Below, piece by piece: positions 1-6,300 of a stretch of DNA of 14,394 nucleotides (the first letter of the stretch is position 1; every line of letters starts with the position of its first letter). The position numbers and the translations under genes were made by a program. Under the pieces are notes generated by a model. That model was not told the DNA's origin. It saw nothing but the letters and a program-made list of their open reading frames with translations, and made no database searches. Source of the DNA: Gammaproteobacteria bacterium (GTDB taxonomy: Bacteria; Pseudomonadota; Gammaproteobacteria; Poriferisulfidales; Oxydemutatoraceae); NCBI GenBank assembly GCA_007570905.1, contig RKSI01000095.1, positions 1-14,394 of the forward strand, given 5' to 3'.

Positions 1-97
1 GCCGCCAATGCCGAAAGCGGCGCGCAAAGCCGGCGCTGTCACGCCGGCGGTTCCCAGACGCCCATCGCTTCCTGCGGCTGTTGCGGCTGTGCGCGGC
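1..97. other. Left edge, no convincing gene
   Basis: On the minus strand a 23-codon frame begins at the ATG at 110 (MTDYSRAQPQQPQEAMG) and ends TGA overlapping a GTG whose frame (VTAPALRAAFGIGG) runs off the left edge. On the plus strand one frame is open from base 2 to 122. None is long enough to judge. The three GCGGCTGT copies at about 74-100 are short direct repeats. If the phage ends near 98, this is flanking host DNA. Confidence 0.35.
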
Positions 98-148
98 TGT
101 AATCCGTCATCGAAAATTTCGTAATCCGTCAAGTTTCTTGCGTAAATC

Positions 149-157
149 TGTGGATAA
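149..157 (-). promoter_or_regulatory. Perfect DnaA-box match
   Basis: Minus-strand TTATCCACA equals the strict DnaA box consensus. It is a single copy with no cluster in the visible non-coding DNA, so it does not show an origin; it may be incidental or may modulate phage-end or promoter activity. Confidence 0.4.
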
Positions 158-163
158 CTTTGT

Positions 164-184
164 GCCGATTGGCCGTAAATCGGC
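164..184. repeat. Inverted repeat, perfect 7-bp arms
   Basis: GCCGATT (164-170) and AATCGGC (178-184) flank a 7-base loop. It overlaps the fourth GTAAATC motif. No T tract follows on either strand, so an operator or binding site is more likely than a terminator. Confidence 0.6.
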
Positions 185-222
185 TGTGAAACACTGCATT
201 TAGTGCCTGTGCACGCAGGGTG

Positions 223-250
223 ATTATACCCGCCTCGCGGCGGGTTTGAA
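223..250 (-). promoter_or_regulatory. Possible leftward promoter with a hairpin spacer
   Basis: A perfect TATAAT lies on the minus strand at 228-223, with TTCAAA at 250-245 (4 of 6 matches to TTGACA) and a 16-base spacer made up entirely of the CCCGCC/GGCGGG palindrome. It would transcribe leftward out of the operon. The -35 match is weak and no downstream gene is certain. Confidence 0.25.
228..245 (-). terminator. Hairpin after the last tail gene, candidate transcription terminator
   Basis: Perfect 7-bp inverted repeat ACCCGCC / GGCGGGT around a TCGC loop, starting 33 bases past the stop at 278. On the minus strand it is followed by TATAATCACC rather than a T tract, so it is not a textbook intrinsic terminator. 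On the plus strand the stem is followed by TTTGAAGG. It could instead be an operator, or an RNA 3'-end stabiliser. Confidence 0.4.
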
Positions 251-277
251 GGGCTTTTGAAGGGCTTTTGAAGGGGT
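245..277. repeat. Tandem 11-bp repeat, three copies
   Basis: TTTGAAGGGCT at 245-255 and 256-266, and TTTGAAGGGGT at 267-277 with one change. The array abuts the stop codon of the last tail gene. Confidence 0.92.
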
Positions 278-1327
278 TTATGGGGCCTGCGTGGGCGGCA
301 GGTTGGCGGCGGGTTGCCATGCGCCGAGTTCGGCTTCGGCTGCCGGCTGCGAGAGGTCGCGGTGCCAAATGCCCGCGGCGCCGAGGTCGTAGGTGGGCTG
401 GTCGGGCGGGCTGGTGGTGACTGCGGAGTAGATGCCAAATCTGCCCTCTTCCAGCTGGGCGTCGTCCACGGTGGCGAGGCCGTTGGCGGCTTGGCGCAGG
501 CAGAGGAGCCGCTGGTTGTGGGTTGTGAGGAATGCCCTGTCAGGAGCCTCCGGCTTGGTCATTTGGCGGCGCCGCCAGGCGCCGGCGTCGCGGTGCAGCA
601 CGGTACCATCGCCGGCGCTCGTGAGGGTGGCGACGACGAACCCGCCTGCCGCCGGTGCGCCGGGGCGGTATGTCAGCATTGAGCGGATAGGGTCGGCGTA
701 TAGATGCGCTGCAACCGGCGCCCGGCGCGACGCGCGCGCGGGCAGGTCTATCTCGTAGATGTAGCCGGTGCCGCCGTCGGCGCCCCACAGGTGCGCGCCG
801 CCGTCGGCGTCGGTGAACGATGCCATCGCGTCTATCCCTGCCTGTATCGCGCCGAGCGGCACCGTGTCGCCGCCCGGCCAGTTGATGGTGTAGAAACGCC
901 CGGTGTCGTGGCAGGCGGCCACGAGCAGGCCGTCGTGCCGAGCGAAGGCGCGGAAGTTGGTTTGTGTCGGCACTCCGACGACATCTACCGTCCCGGGAAG
1001 CCCGGGGCTGTACAGGCGCTGGAATGCGCCCGCGGCGAGGTCCAGCGTCAGCAGCGTCGGGTCTGCGCCGCCGGTGCCGCGCACGATGGCAAGGATGCGG
1101 GCGTCGCGCCCTGTCGGTGCGCGGGCCTCCACGATGGCGGTTTCCGGGTGCAGGCGGAAGGCGTGCCCGGCGCGCTCCGGGAGCGGGAAGGCATCGTGGT
1201 GATGTGTCGCCCGCCCGACGGCTGCGGTGATGCCGCCCGGCGCGCGCGCGGCGACGATGTGTTGCCGCGGGCGGTGTGGCACAAGGACGCGGGGATGGTG
1301 GCGTCCCTCGAAGACGGCGTCTGTCAT
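278..1327 (-). CDS. Propeller-like phage protein at the end of the tail operon
   Basis: 349 residues from the only ATG downstream of the in-frame stop at 1355; the 27-base gap before it has no clear Shine-Dalgarno sequence. Blade-like motifs recur: 'LLTLDLAAGAFQRLY' (about 92-106), 'FYTINWPGGDTVPLG' (about 145-159) and 'IYEIDLPARASRRAP' (about 189-203), with tryptophan/glycine-rich loops (HLWGADGGTGY) and further weak repeats to about 285. The motifs are the same kind as in the propeller inserted in the gpJ-like protein. The last 50 residues (GIYSAVTTSPPDQPTYDL, then a proline-rich end) look like an attachment tail. It may be a receptor-binding or glycan-binding cap protein (inference). I do not recognise a named family. 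The TAA is followed by a tandem 11-mer and a hairpin. Confidence 0.68.
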   Translation of the reverse strand: MTDAVFEGRHHPRVLVPHRPRQHIVAARAPGGITAAVGRATHHHDAFPLPERAGHAFRLHPETAIVEARAPTGRDARILAIVRGTGGADPTLLTLDLAAGAFQRLYSPGLPGTVDVVGVPTQTNFRAFARHDGLLVAACHDTGRFYTINWPGGDTVPLGAIQAGIDAMASFTDADGGAHLWGADGGTGYIYEIDLPARASRRAPVAAHLYADPIRSMLTYRPGAPAAGGFVVATLTSAGDGTVLHRDAGAWRRRQMTKPEAPDRAFLTTHNQRLLCLRQAANGLATVDDAQLEEGRFGIYSAVTTSPPDQPTYDLGAAGIWHRDLSQPAAEAELGAWQPAANLPPTQAP

Positions 1328-1354
1328 CGTGTCGCCGGCGGCTGGAACGGCCCG

Positions 1355-1738
1355 TCAGCGGGTGACATCTGCGCTGACGATGAAGGTCATCGCGCCGCTG
1401 GTGGGCACGCTGTGCGTGCCCTGCGTGGCGTGGGTCAGCTGGAAGTCTGCGACATACTTTCCGGGCTGCCATTGCGCCGTCACCGCGGGCGACGCGGTGA
1501 GGGTGCAGTTGTAGCCGCCGTCGGTTTCCGCCGGGTCGGTGCCGATGGCGGCGGGGTCGGTGTCGGCGGCCTCAAAGGTGGCGACGGCGTCGGCGGCGTC
1601 GGGCGTGCGGCGCACCTGGAACTTGATTGTCCATTCCGCGGCGGAAAGGTCGGGGAACGCGCCGGTGGCGTCGGGCAACTTACAGCGGATGAGGAGCGTG
1701 TCGCCGCGCCGGGCGCGGATGGGGTCGGTGTCAGCCAT
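1355..1738 (-). CDS. Ig-like beta-sandwich phage protein (baseplate/fibre adaptor-like)
   Basis: 127 residues. The ATG at 1738 gives an 8-base overlap with the previous stop. A longer frame back to 1960 would add 74 proline/threonine/alanine-rich residues that are only a shadow of the repeat region. The chain alternates strands: 'GDTLLIRCKLPDATGAFPDL', 'AEWTIKFQVRR', 'GGYNCTLTASPAVTAQW', 'GKYVADFQLTHATQG', 'GAMTFIVSADVTR'. This is the layout of Ig-like domains found in phage upper baseplate proteins (BppU N-terminal type): a low-complexity 'GDT..' start, an 'I.F.vr' strand, then 'PG.Y..dfql' and a final 'tf.V..DvT'. A role in joining fibres to the tail tip is inferred. No enzyme motif is present. 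Confidence 0.68.
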   Translation of the reverse strand: MADTDPIRARRGDTLLIRCKLPDATGAFPDLSAAEWTIKFQVRRTPDAADAVATFEAADTDPAAIGTDPAETDGGYNCTLTASPAVTAQWQPGKYVADFQLTHATQGTHSVPTSGAMTFIVSADVTR

Positions 1739-2225
1739 TGCCTGTGCCCTCGGTGTCAGTGCCGGCGGTGTCGCCGGCGTTGGTGTCCGGGTCGTCGTTG
1801 CCGGCATCGCCGCCAGCCTCGCCATCGCCGGCGCTGTCGCCGCCGCGGGCGGCATCGGCGGGGGTGCCGGTGTCCGGGTCGCCGTTGCCGGCATCGCCGC
1901 CGCCGGCGCTGGTGTCGGTGTAGGGAGCGCCGGCGTTTGTGTCAGGGTCGGCGCCGGCACCGGCGTCGCCGGGTTGCGGCGGCGGCGGGATGAGGTTCAG
2001 CGTGCCGTCGGCCAGCACCTCGGCGGCGAAGCCGAGACGGGCGAGCAGTCCAGGTTCCCATTTGAGGCCGTCGTGCGGCGCCGGCAGCGCGTCGAGGGCA
2101 GACTGGAAGGCGTCGTCGGGGACTTCAGCGATGTGGGCGCAGCCGATGTCTTCGGGCGCCCTTGCCAAACGCCTATCGGCGTCGCAACAAAGGTCGCCGT
2201 TGGCATGTAAGTGTAAGCAAATCAC
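1731..2225 (-). CDS. Phage protein with Gly/Asp-rich low-complexity C-terminal half, unknown function
   Basis: 164 residues from a GTG at 2225 that overlaps the upstream TGA (GTGA). There is no in-frame ATG and no clear Shine-Dalgarno sequence, so translation probably depends on coupling. Residues 1-75 look folded (DIGCAHIAEVPDDAFQSAL, WEPGLLARLGFAAEVL, GTLNLIPPPP) and contain three cysteines near the start. From about residue 80 the chain is rich in G, D, A, T and N with loose repeats of 'DAG.(G/D)DPDT..G' (at least three). It is strongly acidic and probably disordered or extended. I do not recognise the family. The place between fibre genes and the beta-sandwich gene suggests a flexible linker or fibre adaptor (inference). 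The same DNA gives long open frames on the opposite strand, which I attribute to base composition. Confidence 0.65.
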   Translation of the reverse strand: MICLHLHANGDLCCDADRRLARAPEDIGCAHIAEVPDDAFQSALDALPAPHDGLKWEPGLLARLGFAAEVLADGTLNLIPPPPQPGDAGAGADPDTNAGAPYTDTSAGGGDAGNGDPDTGTPADAARGGDSAGDGEAGGDAGNDDPDTNAGDTAGTDTEGTGNG

Positions 2226-2779
2226 GAGGTCACATATTGATGGTAGCGCGCGCGCAGATTCTTGTTGCCGCCGCCGCCCGCGTCATCCCGCGACTCTAAT
2301 CCACCGAAAATACCAGATGAACTGATTGCGAGTATGGCGTTATATCCCGCCGTCGCCCAGTTAAGAGCGCCGACTGTGACAGGGCCGGACCATGCGGTGT
2401 AAAGCGCCGGGCCAATCTGTGTAACCGGTGCGTCCTCCGCTGAAAGGAGATGCCCGCGCGGGTCAACATGGATGCGCGTGATGAAGCGCGAGTTGTCTAT
2501 CGCACCATAAAAAGTCCTTGAGAGATTGCCGCTGTGCCTCAAGGTTCGCGCGGCGCCCACTCCGTGAAATTCCAGTGGGGCGGCTACTTCAAACAAATCC
2601 TCAAGGGGTATCTTGTTGTGCTCGTCTTTAATCGCCAGGCCGTTTGCGACATCAATGGCATCCAGCAGACGCTTGTATGAGTCCGCAAGGTTTTTCAGGG
2701 CGACGCGAGATGCCTCAATGCTGTCATTGCCGGCATCAAGCGCCGCAATATCTATCTCTGATGCGCGCGGAAGTGGCAT
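2222..2779 (-). CDS. Tail fibre-like protein, paralogue B
   Basis: 185 residues from the ATG at 2779 (MPLPRASEIDIAALDAG), which shares a base with the stop of paralogue A. An earlier ATG at 2926 is inside that gene and is rejected. The N-terminus repeats the layout of paralogue A: MPLPRASEI against MALPQSSDI, IEASRVALKNLADS.K against LARAELKTLATKV, IDVANGL...IPLEDLF against IDVAGGL...VPLGDLF. The C-terminal half keeps 'I.....GH' and a 'GALN/GLIN' core but differs elsewhere, and ends in a glycine-rich tail (DDAGGGGNKNLRARYHQ). A fibre or receptor-contact role is inferred. Divergent C-termini on similar N-termini fit two binding proteins with different targets or a heteromeric fibre. The following gene starts with a GTGA overlap. 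Confidence 0.7.
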   Translation of the reverse strand: MPLPRASEIDIAALDAGNDSIEASRVALKNLADSYKRLLDAIDVANGLAIKDEHNKIPLEDLFEVAAPLEFHGVGAARTLRHSGNLSRTFYGAIDNSRFITRIHVDPRGHLLSAEDAPVTQIGPALYTAWSGPVTVGALNWATAGYNAILAISSSGIFGGLESRDDAGGGGNKNLRARYHQYVTS

Positions 2780-3336
2780 CAGAAATAAATATCCCTTTCG
2801 GGGACTGAAAGCACCAAAATGCCAATGTTTATGGCATAGGGCCTCCCCATTAACTTCTGCCGGCCCGCGCCGCCAGCGGGAAGAGCCAGATAATTGATTA
2901 AACCCGCCGCGGTCTTGGTAGCCCACTCATACGGCACAGTCTCACGCGATATTCTCGGAATCCTTGCACCCATTGGCGACACATTGAAATAAATGTGTCC
3001 TTCACGGGAGCATCTTATGTGTGAAATACTGTCGCGGCTGGACGCAGGTTGCTCTTCGCGGCCAAGCGGCCTGTTATGCACGTTATAGATGAGGTGCTGT
3101 AGTTCTCCATCAGTAAACACAAGGTCAAAGGATCCTCTCTTTGTTATGAACAAATCGCCTAAAGGCACCTTCCCGGCAGAGTCAAGCTTCAGCAGCCCGC
3201 CGGCCACATCAATCTTGCTGATAAGGTCGCGAACTTTCGTCGCCAGCGTTTTCAGCTCCGCCCGCGCCAGCCGCGGGTTGTCCGTGCCGGCGTCGTAGTG
3301 CTCGGTCGTGATGTCGGATGATTGCGGCAGGGCCAT
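2779..3336 (-). CDS. Tail fibre-like protein, paralogue A
   Basis: 185 residues. The ATG at 3336 shares a base with the gpJ-like stop. An N-terminal helical segment (ARAELKTLATKVRDLISKI) is followed by 'DVAGGLLKLDSAGKVPLGDLF', the typical link between a trimerising helix and a fibre body. It is followed by a beta-rich, AT-richer C-terminal part with 'SHIRCSREGHIYFNV' and 'ATKTAAGLINYLALPA'. It is homologous over its full length to the next gene, which has exactly the same length. Position directly after gpJ and the shared 'asymmetrical' fast-changing C-terminus suggest a side fibre or receptor-binding accessory. I do not recognise a named family, and the receptor is unknown. The DNA of the C-terminal two thirds is visibly less GC-rich than the rest of the operon. 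Confidence 0.7.
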   Translation of the reverse strand: MALPQSSDITTEHYDAGTDNPRLARAELKTLATKVRDLISKIDVAGGLLKLDSAGKVPLGDLFITKRGSFDLVFTDGELQHLIYNVHNRPLGREEQPASSRDSISHIRCSREGHIYFNVSPMGARIPRISRETVPYEWATKTAAGLINYLALPAGGAGRQKLMGRPYAINIGILVLSVPERDIYF

Positions 3337-6300
3337 CAGGATGTCTCCGTGAGCAGTATTGTAAATCTTTTGACGCAGGCGGGGGTAACGCCGTCGCTGT
3401 GCGCCGTCAATTTCACGCGAACATACCTCGCCGTGATGGCCGCGTCGCTGACCGCGGCGAATGCCGTCCAGGTTGAGTTGTCGGCGCTGGTGGAAACCTC
3501 TACCGTATGCCCGGTCCCGCCGGTGCGCTCGGCGTGCGTGACGACGCGGAAGGTTTGGCTCGCGCCGAGGTCAATTTCGCGCTGGTAGGTGCCGGTGGCG
3601 ACCGGCGATTGCGCCCAGCTTGTCCAGGCGTCCCATGTGGTGGGCAGCGTGTCCCATGTCAGCGAAGATTTTGAGAGTATCTCGACGCGCCCGCGCGCAA
3701 GGCCGTTCAGTGTGCCCGGCCATTCCAGCAGCGCCTCGTCGGAATACCACAGAGCATTGCTGCCCGGCGCGCTGGCGACAGCGAAAGAAAGAAACACCGC
3801 GTCGGCGCTTTCGTTGTTGGCCAGGTTCACGGACTTCACGGCAAATGTGTAAGCGCCGGGGCCGAGATTGTCGAACCGCAAAAACGATTCAGCGACGATG
3901 CCGGCATGGGCGGCAACCATCGCATCCCAATCCGCCGCCGCGCCGACTTTCAGGCGCACCTTGTAGCCGGCAATGTCCATGTCGCCCGGCGGCGTCCAGT
4001 TTAGGACGGTCTCGCGCTGGAGTGATTCGTGGGCCGACAGCTGCGTCGGCGCATCCGGGCGCAGGTCGTTGGCCGTGAGCCGCAGCGATGCGGTTGCCGG
4101 CGTGCCGAGCGGGAACTCCCGGCTGCCGGGGATTACGCGGATTGGATAATTGCCGCTTGGCACATCGCCCGCAACAACCCACCGCGCCCGGAGCGAGCGT
4201 TCAGGCGCCGCCACCGGCTCAAACGGGTTGCCGGCTTCCACCACGGCGCCGGAATAGTCGCCGGTGGCGGTCAGCAACAGGTCAACAAGGCGCTCATAAA
4301 TGCCGTTGAAAAAACGCCATCTCTGCGTTATTTCCGCCACCGTCACCGCCGGCGCGGTGAACTTGCGCGCGGCTGTTTCAAGCACGGCGTGGTTGCTTTT
4401 CGCTCTGAAGTAGTCCGCGATGTAGTCTTCTGCGGTTACCTGCACGCTGCCGTCTTGCGCCGGCGTGATGCCGGTGACGGTGACGAGTTCGGCGGCGGCG
4501 ACCTGCTGAAATTGATAGTGGATGTCGCTGTCCTCCCAGGCGGCATCGATGCCGACGGACGCGGTGTCGCCGTCGCTCGCGGACACAGCCGGAAGAGTCA
4601 GCATCAGTTCATTAATTCGCGGCGTCCACAACCCGATCCGCAGTTGTTCGCCGACGACGATTTCGAGCGAACCTCTATATGCTGGATCGCCGTAATCAGA
4701 AGGGTTCAGCCACCTGTATAACGTGACAGGTCCGAGACCCAGGAGTGTGCCAAGATTTGTGCGCTCGGCCTCCGCAAAGGGAAAAACGGACTCGCCCATT
4801 TGCAGCCACAGCGGCGGCGATGCTGCGGTCAGATTCCGGCTTTCGTTGACCACTCGCAAATCGAGCGTGCCGCTGCGCGCGCCGTTGCGAGTTACTGTCC
4901 CGAATGCGATTGATCTGACCCTGTCCTGCCCGTCCGCCTCGGTGCTGGCCGGCTGATTGCCGCCGGCAGCGATTGGCGCGTCATAGAGCGCGCCGGCGGC
5001 ATCAACGCCGTGAGAGGCGGTGAAATGCTTGACGACTCCGTTCGGGTAATAAAGATAGATCTGCGAGAACGCGCTGTTGCCCAAATCCACCTGCTCCGGC
5101 AGCGTGATTGTCCGGCGCGCCGCGTCGCGCCCCGCAATCCTCCCCGCATCACTCATCCGCGGCGCGGCGAGTTGCAGCACATCAAGGCGTTTCAGCAGCT
5201 GCCCTTCCGCCGCCATGCGCCAGTTGTGGCGGCGGCGCAGCAGTTGGCCGCGCGCGAGCGCGAGGTTGGCCTCTTCCGTCGCCTGCGACGCGCGGGTGAT
5301 GCCTTTTAATTCAATCTCAACGCTGCGCGACGGGTTCTGCACGCCGGGCAGTTGCGCGCGTATGACGGAATATTCATTGTCGTTTTCAGGGTCAACGAAG
5401 CGCGCGACGACCTCGTCGGCCAGGTCGGCGCCGGATACCCACTGCGACTGATAGCTGCCGGCGATGATGTTCGCCGGCGTGATGAGCGTGCCGGCGGGCT
5501 GCCCTGATTCGAGAAACACGACCGACAACCTCCCTGTGGATGTGTCAATGTCTGCGCGACCGCAGCGCGCGATGGTTTCCATCACGGCGCGGCGCGACTG
5601 CCGGCTGTCAATGACCAGGTCGCATTTCAGGTCTTCGGCGTCGCAGTATCTGGCCCAGCGTTTCAGCGCAGCGTCGTCCAGCTGGCTGTCCAGCAGGCCG
5701 CAGCCGGCCAGCAGTTCGCCGTCCTCGTACCATCCTTTGGCAAACGCACGCAGAACCGCCGCGGGGTTCCGCATTGATTCCAGAAACACCGGCGACGCCG
5801 GCGCGCACAAACCATGAAAGCCGGTCCATCTATTCCGGAATTGGCCGGACTCCAGATTCGCCACCTGTGTGGCCGCGCCGGTGTAAAGGTTCACCGCCCA
5901 GAAGCGCCCCTCCGTAGAAATGGCACGCAGCTTGTCATCAAAGCCGCCAAGTCCGTGAAAGTACTGTTCGGACTGCAACCCGTGGTTCAACGGGCCGACC
6001 AGCGTTGCGGCGCCGGTGGTGTGGTCGAGTTTATACAACGACATCGTGTTCAAGCTGATGGAATACAGCCCGGCCTTCGGGCCATTTTCCACGCCGTCGA
6101 GCGCCGGCATTCCGATATTCAGCCCCGTCGCGCCGACCGCGGTCGCGGCAGCCGTTTCGGTGTTGATTGTGTAGAGCGTTCTTTCACTATTGTGATGTGC
6201 GTAGGCGACGCCTTTGTAAGCCCCAAAGCCACGCGCCGAAGCGCCGAGGCCGGTGTCGCCGATGTCGGTGATCGTGCGCGCCGCCAGGTCAATTTTGTAC

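Larger units (their letters stand above)
99..184 (+). repeat. Four phased GTAAWYC motif copies
   Basis: GTAATCCGTCA occurs exactly at 99-109 and 121-131; related GTAAATCTG and GTAAATCGG lie at 142-150 and 175-183. Starts are 22, 21 and 33 bases apart, close to two, two and three DNA turns, all on the plus strand. The spacing suggests protein binding on one helix face. Confidence 0.7.

Noticed and set aside
129..368. 79-codon minus-strand frame across the left intergenic region
   Set aside because: It runs through the tandem 11-mer, hairpin and phased motifs, has no ribosome binding site, and shows no recognisable pattern.
540..1472. 310-codon minus-strand frame overlapping the propeller-like gene
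   Set aside because: Arg-rich throughout, overlaps the better supported frame 278-1327 which shows blade repeats, and has no coupling to its neighbours.
1738..1960. N-terminal extension of the Ig-like protein gene (74 Pro/Thr/Ala residues)
   Set aside because: It is read through the Gly/Asp-rich repeat region of the previous gene in another frame; the ATG at 1738 gives the 8-base overlap seen elsewhere in the operon.
704..1993. 429-codon open frame on the plus strand across the last tail genes
   Set aside because: It spans three minus-strand genes, ends in an Arg/Cys-rich low-complexity run, and shows no domain; it is a composition artefact.
2222..3336. Diversity-generating retroelement variable region in the fibre genes
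   Set aside because: No reverse transcriptase and no template repeat are visible, and differences between the paralogues are not confined to adenine-derived positions at the 3' end.
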